Of a DNA stretch of 64,000 bases, positions 22,364 through 33,319 are shown in pieces; within the stretch, counting starts at the first letter, position 1, and the number at the start of each line of letters is the position of its first letter. Both the position numbers and the translations under genes were made by a program. The notes beneath the pieces are model-generated. The model worked only from the letters and a program-made list of their open reading frames with translations. It did no database searches and was not told where the DNA came from. Source of the DNA: Chloroflexota bacterium (GTDB lineage Bacteria > Chloroflexota > Anaerolineae > Anaerolineales > Villigracilaceae); the NCBI GenBank assembly GCA_021824575.1, contig JAKAKJ010000033.1, positions 1-64,000 of the forward strand, in the 5' to 3' direction.

Positions 22364-23694
22364 ATTTGGTTCGGAAACTGCGCCAGGATGATTTGTTGAG
22401 CAAAGTCATCAGTCATAGCGCACATTTATTCAGCAGTAATTCCATCAGTCTGGTTCTTAGCGTCGTTCAGGGGATTCTTGCGGCGCGGCTGCTGGGCCCC
22501 GCCAATTATGGCTTGATCGCCATCGTGATGAGTTATGCCTCGACGGTGAATGGACTGTTTTCATTCCGCATGAGCGAGACAGTGGTTCGTTATGGCGGTG
22601 AGTATCTCGAGAAAAACGAAAAGCAAAAAGCTTCGGCGTTGATCAAAGCCGCAAGCCTCGGCGAGACGACGGTCTCGGTGCTGGCTTTTATTGTTGTCGT
22701 TTTATCGGCCGGGATTGCCACGCGTTCGATTGCCAAAACGCCCGGCACGGAATGGATGTTCATCGTTTACAGCCTCGGCTTGCTGGCAAACTTCAACACG
22801 GAAACGTCCACCGGCATTCTGCAAATCACAGATCATGTGAAATTGCGCGGAACGATCAATTTGATTCAAACCATCGTTTCAGCGCTGGTTATCGGAGCGG
22901 CGTTTTTATTGAAAGGCAGTCTGACGATTGTCCTGATTGCTTATTTACTCGGCAAAGCCATTCTCGGACTTGGGCTTTTCCTCGCCGCGCAGATTCAATT
23001 GCATCGCGTTTTGGGTCAGGGCTGGTTTCGTGCGCCGTTTTCTGTTTTGCCCTCGTTTAGAGAATTGTTTCGTTTCGCGTTCACATCCAATTTGAGCGCA
23101 ACCGCGATTTTGATTTTTCGCGAAAGCGAGATTTTGTGGGTCGGTTATTTTTTGACCAGCGAAGCGGCGGGTTATTATAAAGTGGCGTACACGATTATCA
23201 GCCTGCTTTCCGTCCCAGCCGACCCGCTGATTTTGACGGTCTATCCGGAACTCAACCGGCTCATCGTTCAAAAAGCCTGGCCGCGTCTGCGCGATTTTCT
23301 TCGCAAAGTCACGGCGCTTTCATTTGCATATAACATTGTGCTCGCGCTTGGCTTTATCGTTCTCGGACGCTGGGTGCTTTGGGTTTATGGACCGAAATAC
23401 ATTGTGGCATATCCAGCCTTGATTGCATTGTTAATCGGCATGGTTTTCAATTACACTTTGTTTTGGAATCGTCCGCTGTTATTGTCGTTCAATTTGCCAG
23501 CCTTTCCGCTTTGGGCGACGCTTATTGCGGGTTTGCTTAAGGTTGGGCTGGCGTTTCCGCTCGTGCCGCGTTATGGCTATGTGATGGAAGCAGCTTTGCT
23601 TTCGATGTATTACATCCTTTCTGTTGGATTGATCGTTTGGCGCGGGATGAGAGAACTGCGCCATCAGGAGTCAATTAACCGCGAAGAACGCTAA
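22360..23694 (+). CDS. Wzx-type polysaccharide flippase
   Basis: A 444-residue polytopic membrane protein of the MOP/polysaccharide-transport superfamily with about twelve helices. It would turn lipid-linked oligosaccharide units across the cytoplasmic membrane. The N-terminal region has the usual amphipathic start and an LGPANYGLIAIVMSY motif typical of Wzx (LG...YG). The start at 22360 overlaps the stop of the epimerase (ATGA); the ORF track start at 22336 is upstream of this. The C-terminus QESINREER is encoded by the first bases of a dispersed palindromic repeat (AACCGCGAAG) and the stop codon lies inside that repeat, so the native end has probably been replaced. Confidence 0.87.
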   Translation: MNLVRKLRQDDLLSKVISHSAHLFSSNSISLVLSVVQGILAARLLGPANYGLIAIVMSYASTVNGLFSFRMSETVVRYGGEYLEKNEKQKASALIKAASLGETTVSVLAFIVVVLSAGIATRSIAKTPGTEWMFIVYSLGLLANFNTETSTGILQITDHVKLRGTINLIQTIVSALVIGAAFLLKGSLTIVLIAYLLGKAILGLGLFLAAQIQLHRVLGQGWFRAPFSVLPSFRELFRFAFTSNLSATAILIFRESEILWVGYFLTSEAAGYYKVAYTIISLLSVPADPLILTVYPELNRLIVQKAWPRLRDFLRKVTALSFAYNIVLALGFIVLGRWVLWVYGPKYIVAYPALIALLIGMVFNYTLFWNRPLLLSFNLPAFPLWATLIAGLLKVGLAFPLVPRYGYVMEAALLSMYYILSVGLIVWRGMRELRHQESINREER

Positions 23695-23747
23695 GTGCGC
23701 GAAGAGAAGGTTAAAAGAACTTTGCGTTCTTCGCGAGCTTCGCGGTT
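23677..23747. repeat. palindromic dispersed repeat B, copy 1
   Basis: A 71-bp element with perfect inverted ends AACCGCGAAG (23677-23686) and CTTCGCGGTT (23738-23747), and an inner pair GCGAAGAACGC/GCGTTCTTCGC. It overlaps the end of the flippase gene. A second copy is at 50656-50724. Confidence 0.75.
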
Positions 23748-23757
23748 GAAGAATCTC

Positions 23758-24885
23758 ATGCGAATTGCTGTAATCACAAATTCACGTATCCCATCGCTGA
23801 CGGCTAATTCGATTCAAGCCATGAAAGTGTGCGACGCGCTGACGGAACTGGGTCACGATCTGCGTGTCTTTGCCCCGCGTGAAGTAGAACCTGCATCTTG
23901 GGATGAACTTGCCAAACATTATGGTTTGCGTTTTGCGTTTCAAATTGATTGGCTGCCCTCAATCCCTGCATTCAAACGTTTTGATTTTATATGGTATGCT
24001 CAATCCGCCGCGCGCAAGTTCAAGGCTGATTTAATTTATACTTGGCTTCCGCAATCCGCGGCGGTTGGACTTTTGCAAAGCTATCCGGTTGTGCTGGAAA
24101 TGCACGCGGACGTGGTCGGACGGCTCGGCCCGTGGTGGCTGCGTCAGCTTTGGATGAAGCGCGGGCGCAGGCGATTGTTGGTGACAACGTCAGCGTTGAG
24201 AAAAGCTTTGGAACGTTCGACCCGCCTCCAGTTCCCGGACGATGCGGTGCAGATTGCCCCGAACGGCGTTGACCTCCACCGATATGCGAATCTGCCAAAT
24301 CCCGCTGAGGCGCGTCGTCAATTGAATCTCAAAGATGGATTGACGGTTGGCTTCACCGGCCATTTCTATGCGGGCCGCGGCATGGACTTGTTGTTCGAGC
24401 TGGCGCTTGCGCTGCCGAACGTGAATTTTCTTTGGGTGGGCGGCACGCCGGACGCGGTCGCAGAATGGCGAACAAAGTTGAATGCCGCGCAAGTTTCGAA
24501 TGTGACGTTGACCGGCTTCATTGAAAATATTCGCTTGCCGCTTTATCAAGCCGCTGCTGATATTTTGCTGATGCCGTATGGTCGTTCAATTTCCGGCAGC
24601 AGTGGACAAGATATTGCCGAAGGCATCAACCCGATGAAAATGTTCGAATACATGGCGGTGGGACGCGCAATTGCCACCGCGGATTTGCCGGTGATTCGTG
24701 AAGTGTTGGATGAAACACGCGCGGTCTTTTGTCCGCCGGGTGATGTGAGTGCGTGGAAGTCGGCGATTGAAAATTTATTGAATGATGAAAAGCATCGCGT
24801 TGCATTGGCATCAAATGCGCGGCGTGAAGTTGAAAAATACACGTGGATCGCGCGAGCCGAACGCGCGCTGGATGGAATGAAATGA
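23758..24885 (+). CDS. glycosyltransferase, GT4 family
   Basis: A 375-residue GT-B glycosyltransferase of family GT4 type. The N-terminal domain begins MRIAVITNSR with the acceptor-side SLTANSIQAMK stretch; the C-terminal donor-binding domain has VGFTGHFYAGRGMDLL and the EX7E-like block EGINPMKMFEYMAVGRAIA. The start at 23758 follows the dispersed repeat; the ORF track start at 23695 is within the repeat. It overlaps the next gene by 4 nt. Donor and acceptor cannot be told from sequence. Cytoplasmic or membrane-associated. Confidence 0.85.
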   Translation: MRIAVITNSRIPSLTANSIQAMKVCDALTELGHDLRVFAPREVEPASWDELAKHYGLRFAFQIDWLPSIPAFKRFDFIWYAQSAARKFKADLIYTWLPQSAAVGLLQSYPVVLEMHADVVGRLGPWWLRQLWMKRGRRRLLVTTSALRKALERSTRLQFPDDAVQIAPNGVDLHRYANLPNPAEARRQLNLKDGLTVGFTGHFYAGRGMDLLFELALALPNVNFLWVGGTPDAVAEWRTKLNAAQVSNVTLTGFIENIRLPLYQAAADILLMPYGRSISGSSGQDIAEGINPMKMFEYMAVGRAIATADLPVIREVLDETRAVFCPPGDVSAWKSAIENLLNDEKHRVALASNARREVEKYTWIARAERALDGMK

Positions 24886-26488
24886 AAACGAAATATCTTT
24901 TTGCTAAAGACTTTATTTTTCTTGTTCCCGTTGCATTGATCGTCGGCGCGGGATTGGCCGCGCTTCAAAGCCCTCCGTTTTGGATTGGCTGGCTTGGATT
25001 TTCAGCCTTGCTTTTGCTTGGTCTCATTGGCATGATCGTTTTATGGCGTTGGGCTGGCAGCGGCAAAGCATTGGCATGGATGACCGGCTTGGCACTTTTA
25101 TTACGTCTTGCCTCCGGTGTCGCTGTTTACATCGCGCTGCCTATCAACGGTCATGATGTTCCCGATGACAAAGCCGGTTTTGTGTTCACCGACGCTCATC
25201 GCCGCGATGACCAGGCCTGGCAGTTGGCAAGCTCCGGTCAATCGCTTGTATCTGCCTTCGATAAAACGTATTACACCGATCAATACGGCGGATTGCTCGC
25301 GTTGAGCGCGCTGACATATAAAATCTTTTCGCCGGATGCTCACCGCCCATTATTGATTCTTCTCCTGGCGGCCTTGACCGCGGCCCTCGGCGTTCCCTTC
25401 TTTTATAAAGCGACGCGTCTGCTCTGGGACGAGAGGCTGGCCTCTGTTTCCTCGTGGCTTTTCGTTCTCTATCCGGAGTCGATCCTGACAGGCGGCGCGC
25501 AGATGCGCGAGCCTTTCCTGTTGACGTTTATCGCGATGGCGCTTTGGGGATTTGCAACCTGGTTGAAGCAAGGCGAGAATCAAATTGCTGGCATGTCCAA
25601 CCGAAGCAGTTTTATCTGGATGGGAGCGGCTTTGATTGGAATGCTGTTGGTTTCGCCTGCGATGGCATTGGCATTGATTATTTTGTTTGGCGGCTGGATG
25701 TGGTTCCGAGGCGAACGCAAGCGTTTGCCGTTGCCTGTTTTGATCACTGCCGGAGTCTTGTTCCTCACCGGAATTTTGTTTTTGGCATTCAGCCTTAGCC
25801 GCCAACACGATTTCAGCGGCGGATCGCCTATCGTGGTCATCTTGAACTGGGTTCGCAATTCGGTTAAATACGTGATCTATCAACTTGAGCGCGGGTCGGG
25901 TCAGGTTCAAAATGTTTTTTCCAAGATGAATCCGCTGATGCAATTTCTGTTTGTGGTTGGTTATGGAATTACCCAGCCGGTTTTGCCTCCTGCGTTTTTC
26001 GAGCCAACGACATTGACATGGCATATTATTGCCATCTTCCGTTCGATTGGTTGGTACGTTGTACTGCCACTTTTGATCTACGCGCCGATTGCCGTGTGGC
26101 GATCCGCGCCCGGACGCGAACGAAGGCTTTGGCTATGGCTCACGGCCTTCGTCTGGATTTGGATCTTGATTGCAGATATCCGCGCCGGTGGAAGTCAATG
26201 GGACAATCCACGTTACCGCCTCATCTTTTTCGGGATTGAAGCGCTGGTTATCGGATATGCGTGGCTATGGTGGCGCGATCATCGTGATTCGTGGCTGCCC
26301 CGGATTCTTGCGTTGGAAATATTATGTGTTCTTCTTTATGGTCAATGGTATGTAGCCCGCTATGTGACCAAGAATTTGAGTATGCATCTGCCAATCACGG
26401 TCGTGCTTCTCATGAGTTTGATTCTCGTGGCATTGATATTCATTGGCGGGTGGGCATGGGACCGTTGGCGCGGCGCAAAAAGGCGTGC

Positions 26489-26492
<4 letters not shown>
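24882..26492 (+). CDS. polytopic membrane protein, GT-C-like
   Basis: A 536-residue membrane protein with about eleven helices, starting at an ATGA overlap with the GT4 gene. The first extracytoplasmic loop after helix 3 holds an acidic run (DDKAGFVFTDAHRRDDQAW), and a second loop has TYKIFSPDAHR and PESILTGGAQMREP, as in GT39/ArnT-like or EpsG-like proteins of lipid-linked sugar transfer. This suggests a GT-C transferase using polyprenyl-phosphate sugars on the outer face. The C-terminal part has a positively charged tail. I cannot assign a precise family. The stop codon overlaps the -35 box of the gmd promoter. Confidence 0.7.
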
Positions 26493-27521
<1,029 letters not shown>

Positions 27522-27558
27522 GCGATTACTCTGCTTTTTGATGTAATTCAGGAAGTGA

Positions 27559-28521
27559 ATGCCATACCTGTCGCTCGTCGTCCCGGTTTATAACGAGGAG
27601 GAGAATCTGCCTCTTCTCTTCGCCGCGATCCAGCAGGTCACACGTTCGTTAAAAAAAACGTGGGAATTGGTTTTCGTGGATGACGGCAGTTCAGATAAAA
27701 GCCTCGACGTTCTCCGATCTTTGGTTAAGTCCGATCCGCAGCATGTCCGCGTAGTGGCATTTCGCCGCAACTTTGGTCAGACGGCGGCCATCGCGGCAGG
27801 CATTGACCATTCCGAAGGCGAAATCATCGTGCTGCTTGACGCCGATTTGCAAAATGATCCGGCGGATATTCCGCTGCTCTTATCAAAACTGGATGAAGGC
27901 TATGACGTGGTCAGCGGCTGGCGCAAAGATCGCAAGGACAACGCCATCACGCGTACGTTGCCGTCAGTGATGGCGAACGGCTTGATCTCGTGGGTGACCG
28001 GCGTCCATTTGCATGATTACGGATGTACGCTGAAAGCCTACCGCCGCGACGCGCTCGAAGGTTTTCGTTTGTATGGCGAGATGCATCGCTTCATCCCGGT
28101 CTTTGCACATTCCATTGGAGCGCGTATCACGGAAGTCGAAGTTCATCATCATGCGCGTCGTTTCGGCAAAGCCAAGTATGGACTCGAGCGCACGTTGAAA
28201 GTTTTGCTTGATTTGTTCACGGTCAAGTTTTTGCTTGATTACGCCAACAAGCCCATCTATCTATTTGGCGGCGCAGGGATTTCTTTTATCGCCATCGGCG
28301 GATTGACTCTGCTTTATCTTTTCCTGCGCCGTACCTTCCAGAATGTTGCGGTTCTTGGGTCGCCGCTCTTTCTGCTGGCCGTGATGTTCATCATCCTTGG
28401 CTTTCAATCCATTTTGATGGGGTTGATTGCCGAGTTGTTGGTTCGAACATATCACGAGTCCCAGCACAAACCGACGTACACAGTGCGGGAGGTCATCCGC
28501 TCAGATAAAAGGAAGAAATGA
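27559..28521 (+). CDS. GT2 glycosyltransferase with C-terminal membrane helices (DPM/GtrB type)
   Basis: A 320-residue GT-A glycosyltransferase of family GT2, similar to polyprenyl-phosphate mannosyl/glucosyltransferases (GtrB, ArnC, DPM1). The nucleotide-sugar part has LVVPVYNEEENLP, VDDGSSDKS and the DxD motif LLDADLQND, then WRKDRKD and RRFGKAKYG. Two membrane helices lie at about 235-258 and 275-300. It would transfer a sugar from a nucleotide donor to undecaprenyl phosphate, making the donor for GT-C enzymes such as those encoded nearby. AGGAAG precedes the ATG. It overlaps the following membrane protein gene by 4 nt. Confidence 0.9.
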   Translation: MPYLSLVVPVYNEEENLPLLFAAIQQVTRSLKKTWELVFVDDGSSDKSLDVLRSLVKSDPQHVRVVAFRRNFGQTAAIAAGIDHSEGEIIVLLDADLQNDPADIPLLLSKLDEGYDVVSGWRKDRKDNAITRTLPSVMANGLISWVTGVHLHDYGCTLKAYRRDALEGFRLYGEMHRFIPVFAHSIGARITEVEVHHHARRFGKAKYGLERTLKVLLDLFTVKFLLDYANKPIYLFGGAGISFIAIGGLTLLYLFLRRTFQNVAVLGSPLFLLAVMFIILGFQSILMGLIAELLVRTYHESQHKPTYTVREVIRSDKRKK

Positions 28522-29435
28522 ATATTCGAGTCTCGGATCGGCGCCAATTTATTTTTCGGTTGATAGGCACGCTGCTGTCCATCGGCTTGATTATTCTCCT
28601 TGTTCGGCAGGGCGGATGGGCCGACATCGTTGATGCGTTAAAGAAAATTTCGTTCTCGAATATTTTGCTTGCTTTGGTATGTATTGTTGCCTCCCGATTT
28701 TTTGTGATCGGACGCTGGTATGTTCTTCTGCGCTCGGGCGGTGTGAAGATTTCTTTTTCCGACGCAGCTGCCCTGACTTTTACCGGACTCTTCTCCTCCA
28801 ACTTTTTGCCCACGACGATTGGTGGCGATGTGGTTCGACTGGTCGGTGCGATGCAAATGGGATACGACCGCGCGGTTTGCGTCGCCTCGATTGCCGCGGA
28901 CCGGTTGGTCGGCATGCTTGGAATGTTTTTTGCATTGCCCTTTGGCCTGGTCCCCGCATTCCAGAGTCTCCATAGTCCGATTGGCGAATCCATTGCGTTC
29001 GGCGCGTTGTTCAATCGCTTGTGGGATTTTATCAAGCGTACGGTTCAAACATTCTCGATCTGGCTCAAAAAACCGCTTGCGATTTTCGGCGCACTTTGCT
29101 GCACATGGGGACACATGCTTTGCACTTTTATCGCCTTCTCGATTTTGATCAATGGCCTCGGCGGATATGTTCCCTTCTGGCTGGTGGCGGGGCTTTGGAG
29201 CCTTGCTTATTTCGTTACACTGATCCCCATTTCGATCAACGGTTACGGCGTGCAGGAACTTTCGCTGACGTTTCTGTTTTCTTCGGTTGCTGGATTAAGC
29301 ACGGGCGTCAGTTTGACCGTCGCGGTTTTGATCCGCGCTTTATATCTGGCGGTCAGCCTCGTCGGCGCGATTTACCTGCCCGGCATCCTGGCTGCAATGG
29401 ACACCGACCGCGTCGTGGATGACGCTGGGGAATAA
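28518..29435 (+). CDS. UPF0104/AglD-type flippase-like membrane protein
   Basis: A 305-residue polytopic protein of the UPF0104 group (lysylphosphatidylglycerol synthase transmembrane region, also AglD C-terminal type), with about eight helices. The motifs FTGLFSSNFLPTTIGGDVVR and ADRLVGM are characteristic, as is PISINGYGVQELS near the end. Such proteins often accompany GtrB-type transferases and may help move lipid-linked sugars across the membrane; the activity is not proven for this branch. It overlaps the GT2 gene by 4 nt. A second member is at 35987. Confidence 0.82.
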   Translation: MNIRVSDRRQFIFRLIGTLLSIGLIILLVRQGGWADIVDALKKISFSNILLALVCIVASRFFVIGRWYVLLRSGGVKISFSDAAALTFTGLFSSNFLPTTIGGDVVRLVGAMQMGYDRAVCVASIAADRLVGMLGMFFALPFGLVPAFQSLHSPIGESIAFGALFNRLWDFIKRTVQTFSIWLKKPLAIFGALCCTWGHMLCTFIAFSILINGLGGYVPFWLVAGLWSLAYFVTLIPISINGYGVQELSLTFLFSSVAGLSTGVSLTVAVLIRALYLAVSLVGAIYLPGILAAMDTDRVVDDAGE

Positions 29436-29481
29436 ATTCCATTCCGCTTTACGATAAAATCAGGCTTTGTGTAGGGCTACA

Positions 29482-31479
29482 ATGACAGCCAGTATCAAGA
29501 CTTTTCTCAAAACATTTTTTGCCATTGGAATTGCGTTCAGCGCTCTGGCGATCTACCAGACCGAACAGCAGACGCAAGCCTTTTTGAAAATCCGCACGCG
29601 TTACAAGTGGGTGGTCGTGATGGCGGTCTTCGCAGTTAATTTGATTGTCGGCATTTATTTGCTTTTGCGCCGCGATAAAAACGATTCATTCTGGCAGCGA
29701 TTTGAGATCAAACCATCGAACTTTGTTTTGAAGATCATCGGCGTTGTTTTATTGCTTGCCGCGTTCCCGATTCTCTGGTTTGCCAAATATGATTTCTTCG
29801 GCAAGGCCGTCCCCGATTTTTTCCCGCTGATGTGGGTTTTCTGGTGGCTGGTTTTGATTCAAGCCGCCGGTTTGAAAATATTTGCGCGTACATCGTGGGC
29901 CACATCGTTTGCGCTGACTTTACTGCTTGATGGTCTCGTCTTTCAAATGTACACGATCTTCCAACCCGTCACGGCTTACCCCTTTTCGATGGGCTGGTCG
30001 GAGGCCAGCCGCTTTTATTACGGTTCGCTGCTTTTCAGTAAATCCATTTATGGAGTTCAACTTCCGCTTTCGATCTGGCATGCGACACGCTACTTCATGC
30101 TGGCGATTCCATTCCTTATCAAAGGTTTGCCGCTTTGGGCGGATCGACTCTGGCAATCGCTCGTCTGGCTTGGCGTGACGGGTTTGACCGCATGGTTGTT
30201 CGTCCGCCGTATTCAACCAAAAGATGTAATCACAAAAATTATTTTAGGTGCGTGGTTCTTTTTATACGTTTTCCAGGGCGCGGTTTATTATCACTTGCAG
30301 ATTTGCATCATCATCATTTTGATGGGCGTTTCATCAAAATATCCATGGCGTTCGCTGATTGCGGTCGTCGTTGCTTCATTTTGGGCGGGCATGAGTCGGC
30401 TCAACTGGTATCCCGTCCCGGCGATGCTGGCAATCACGCTCTATCTGCTTGAAGAACCTTTCTCGCGCGAAAATAATTTTTGGCGATATGTCGCCAGACC
30501 CGCGTTTTGGAGCATCGTTGGTCTCGTCACTGCGTTGGCGGGACAAGCTTTTTATATTGTTATTTCCGGCAACACAGATTTGAGCGCGTTCGATTCCAGC
30601 CTGCATTCGCCTCTGCTTTTCTATCGCTGGTTTCCGAATGACACGAATCCATTGGGAATCATTCCCGGTATTCTGTTGGTTTCGCTGCCGTTGATTGCGA
30701 TTCTTTTTTGGATTCTACGCGGCCACTTGAAAAATTTGTACCCTCTCCGCTGGCTGGGATTGTTGACCATGTTGTTGATTCTGTTCATCGGCGGTTTGTT
30801 CGTCAGCTCGAAGATTGGCGGCGGCGGCGATTTGCATAACATGGACGCGTTCATGGTCATGCTGGCGTTGATCGCGGCTTATTTCGTAGTCGGACGCGTC
30901 GAAACGGAATCCGCTGCGGAGCCTGCACTGAGCCGTGTCGAAGTGTCCGCGTTTGAAGCGGTGACATGGCCGTTGATCGCGTTCATGCTGATTGTCCCGG
31001 TCGCGTTCTCTTTGTCGCGCATTGTCCCGCCAATCCAATATAACAAAGCGCAAGCCGCGCAGGACTTATCCACATTGAGGCAAACAGTTCAGTCTTATAG
31101 CAAGTCTGGCCCGGTTCTTTTTATCTACGAGCGGCATCTGTTGACGTTTGATATGATTCCGAATGTCCCGATTGTTCAGGATTACGAAGTGATCGCTTTG
31201 ATGGAAATGGCGATTTCTGACAACCAGCCGTATCTCAATCGCTTCTATCAGGACTTGCAGCACCATCGTTTTGCCGCGATCGTCGCGACCAAACAAAATC
31301 TCGACGCGCACAGCGGCGACTTCGCCGAGGAAAGCGCAATGTGGAATGAACGCGTGGCTTATCATTTGTTGTGCGAGTATCAACCCATTTTGACTTTGCA
31401 ATCATCGAACATTCAGGTGTTTGTGCCGCGCGCTGCACCTGAATGTCCGGTACTTTCGCCCACGGGCGTACAACCTTGA
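29482..31479 (+). CDS. large polytopic membrane protein with GGGGDLHN motif, copy 1
   Basis: A 665-residue membrane protein with about twelve helices and a C-terminal soluble domain of about 150 residues. I chose the ATG at 29482 over the TTG at 29467. It is homologous to the protein at 37070: both share FSMGWSEASRFYYGS-like and GLPLW-type blocks, the motif SKIGGGGDLHN before the last helices, and a soluble tail with SKSGPVLFIYERHLL. The acidic residue in the WSE loop and the DLHN motif are candidate catalytic residues of a GT-C-like fold. No named family is recognised. A small in-frame repeat CACTGAGCCGTGTCGAAGTG (30926-30945) sits just before the tail. Confidence 0.7.
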   Translation: MTASIKTFLKTFFAIGIAFSALAIYQTEQQTQAFLKIRTRYKWVVVMAVFAVNLIVGIYLLLRRDKNDSFWQRFEIKPSNFVLKIIGVVLLLAAFPILWFAKYDFFGKAVPDFFPLMWVFWWLVLIQAAGLKIFARTSWATSFALTLLLDGLVFQMYTIFQPVTAYPFSMGWSEASRFYYGSLLFSKSIYGVQLPLSIWHATRYFMLAIPFLIKGLPLWADRLWQSLVWLGVTGLTAWLFVRRIQPKDVITKIILGAWFFLYVFQGAVYYHLQICIIIILMGVSSKYPWRSLIAVVVASFWAGMSRLNWYPVPAMLAITLYLLEEPFSRENNFWRYVARPAFWSIVGLVTALAGQAFYIVISGNTDLSAFDSSLHSPLLFYRWFPNDTNPLGIIPGILLVSLPLIAILFWILRGHLKNLYPLRWLGLLTMLLILFIGGLFVSSKIGGGGDLHNMDAFMVMLALIAAYFVVGRVETESAAEPALSRVEVSAFEAVTWPLIAFMLIVPVAFSLSRIVPPIQYNKAQAAQDLSTLRQTVQSYSKSGPVLFIYERHLLTFDMIPNVPIVQDYEVIALMEMAISDNQPYLNRFYQDLQHHRFAAIVATKQNLDAHSGDFAEESAMWNERVAYHLLCEYQPILTLQSSNIQVFVPRAAPECPVLSPTGVQP

Positions 31480-31485
31480 GGCTTA

Positions 31486-32187
31486 ATGAAAAAAAGATTT
31501 GGCGAATACGCCCACCGCGGCGACTATCACATCAACCCCGAAAAAGACTGGCCGTATCTGCCGGTCTATTTGGAGAAGATGAAGTTGGCGCGTGAATTTT
31601 TAAATTCATGTTCGAAAGATCAGGTCATTTATGATATGGGCTGCGGCGAGGGCGTGCTGGTCAACGAATATCGCAAGGCCGGTTATCAAATCACTGGAAT
31701 GGATTTGAATTATTCATCTGACGTTATTATTCAACGCAATTTTTTGCAGTCGGAAATTCCAGATAACTCCTTGGACATTATTGTTTGTACTGATGTGATC
31801 GAGCACTTGATTTTCTCCGATCAGGAAAAAGCCATTGCCGAGTTTGCCCGCATGTTGAAGCCCGGCGGACGCGCATTGATCAGCGTTCCAAACCTCGCGC
31901 ACCTTGCTTCGCGCATTTCATTTTTCTTTACCGGCAAATTGGTCCGCACTTCGAGCATTGATCGTCATCCCGGTGATCGGCCGGCGGGCGAATATGTCAA
32001 GATGCTGCGGAAACATTTTCGAATCACAAGGCGCAAAGGCGTCTTTCCAACGTTCCCGGTGATTTCGATCTTTACCGTGATCATGCCGTCCAACGTGATT
32101 TGGATGCACAAGCTTTATAACCATTTGCTGGGTTATCCCAATTGGTGTTTTCTCAACGTCTTCTATCTCGAAAAGCCATCGGCTTGA
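31486..32187 (+). CDS. class I SAM-dependent methyltransferase
   Basis: A 233-residue Rossmann-fold methyltransferase. Motif I is VIYDMGCGEGVLVNEY, followed by the acidic TGMDLNY, and the later DIIVCTDVIEHL and MLKPGGRALISVPN blocks, the usual pattern of the UbiE/Methyltransf_11 group. It begins 7 nt after the membrane protein gene. It likely methylates a sugar or lipid-linked oligosaccharide, given the locus, but the acceptor is unknown. A hydrophobic patch at about 190-205 may give membrane contact. Confidence 0.83.
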   Translation: MKKRFGEYAHRGDYHINPEKDWPYLPVYLEKMKLAREFLNSCSKDQVIYDMGCGEGVLVNEYRKAGYQITGMDLNYSSDVIIQRNFLQSEIPDNSLDIIVCTDVIEHLIFSDQEKAIAEFARMLKPGGRALISVPNLAHLASRISFFFTGKLVRTSSIDRHPGDRPAGEYVKMLRKHFRITRRKGVFPTFPVISIFTVIMPSNVIWMHKLYNHLLGYPNWCFLNVFYLEKPSA

Positions 32188-32188
32188 C

Positions 32189-33319
32189 ATGAAGATTCTG
32201 CTTCTCAACAGCGAGTATCCTCCCATCGGCGGTGGCGCGGGAAATGCCAGCGCAAACATCGCGCGCTTGCTGGTCAAAATGGGAAATGAGGTGTTGCTGC
32301 TGACTTCGCATTTTGACGATTTTGCGCGCGACGAAATTTGTGACGGCGTGCGGATTGTCCGCGTCTCTGCCTTGCGCCGCAAAATGGACCGCTCGAGCGC
32401 ACTCGAGCAAATCTCGTTTATCTTCGCCGCATCTTTCCGGACCCTTGGCTTGGCGCGCCAGTTCAAGCCGGATGTCACCCTGGCTTTTTTTGGATTGCCT
32501 TCCGGCGCGGCGGCTTTGTTCATAAAATGGTTTTATCGAATCCCTTATGTCGTTTCTTTGCGCGGTGGAGATGTGCCGGGATTCCGTCCGTATGATTTTC
32601 GCATGTACCACAAAATGGCTGCACCATTCCTGCGCGTGATCTGGCACAACGCGTCAGCAGTGGTCGCCAACAGCAAAGGTTTGCATAATCTTGCATCGGC
32701 ATTTGATTCGACCATTGAAATTCCCATCATTCCCAACGGCGTTGATCTTAAGAAATTTTCCATCTCAGAGCGCGATTGGTCGTTGCCGCGAATTTTATCG
32801 GTTGGACGCGTTGTCTATCAAAAAGGTTTTGATCTCGCGATGCGCGCACTCGCCGATCTAAAAGATTTGGAATGGCAATGGTCCATTGCAGGCGATGGCC
32901 CGCAGATGTCCGTCTTGCAAGCGAAGGTTAAAGAGCATGGATTGCAAAATCGAATTCACTTTTTAGGCTGGCTGACCGCCGATCAACTCAAGGAACAATA
33001 TGCTGCAGCAAATATGTTTTTATTTCCATCGCGGCACGAGGGAATGCCGAACGCGGTCTTGGAAGCCATGGCGAGCGGATTACCTGTTGTGGCAACTCAC
33101 ATTGCAGGCAGCGAAGAATTGGTAGTGGATGGCGAAACGGGCAGGCTTGTCCCGCCTGAAGATGCGAATGCGCTTCGAGAATCGCTGAGGCCGTTTTTGG
33201 TCGACGCGCAGATGCGAGAGCAAATGGGACGCGCCGCACGCCAACGAGTCGAATCGTCGTTTAGTTGGAATCGTGTCGCAGAACAATACGAATCGATTTT
33301 AGAGAAGGCGATTAAATAA
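32189..33319 (+). CDS. glycosyltransferase, GT4 family
   Basis: A 376-residue GT-B protein of family GT4. The N-terminus MKILLLNSEYPPIGGGAGNAS is typical, with a glycine loop for the acceptor side. In the C-terminal domain ILSVGRVVYQKGFDLAMRAL and the donor motif SRHEGMPNAVLEAMASGLPVVAT (EX7E) are intact, followed by GRLVPPEDA. It overlaps asnB by one base (TAATG). The sugar transferred is unknown. The full motif set suggests an active enzyme. Confidence 0.9.
   Translation: MKILLLNSEYPPIGGGAGNASANIARLLVKMGNEVLLLTSHFDDFARDEICDGVRIVRVSALRRKMDRSSALEQISFIFAASFRTLGLARQFKPDVTLAFFGLPSGAAALFIKWFYRIPYVVSLRGGDVPGFRPYDFRMYHKMAAPFLRVIWHNASAVVANSKGLHNLASAFDSTIEIPIIPNGVDLKKFSISERDWSLPRILSVGRVVYQKGFDLAMRALADLKDLEWQWSIAGDGPQMSVLQAKVKEHGLQNRIHFLGWLTADQLKEQYAAANMFLFPSRHEGMPNAVLEAMASGLPVVATHIAGSEELVVDGETGRLVPPEDANALRESLRPFLVDAQMREQMGRAARQRVESSFSWNRVAEQYESILEKAIK

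Noticed and set aside
27546-27560. Third copy of ATTCAG-N4-TGAAT before the GT2 gene
   Set aside because: The spacer differs, there is no good -35/-10 pair and the site overlaps the ribosome site and start codon, so chance similarity is likely. Worth including in a genome scan.
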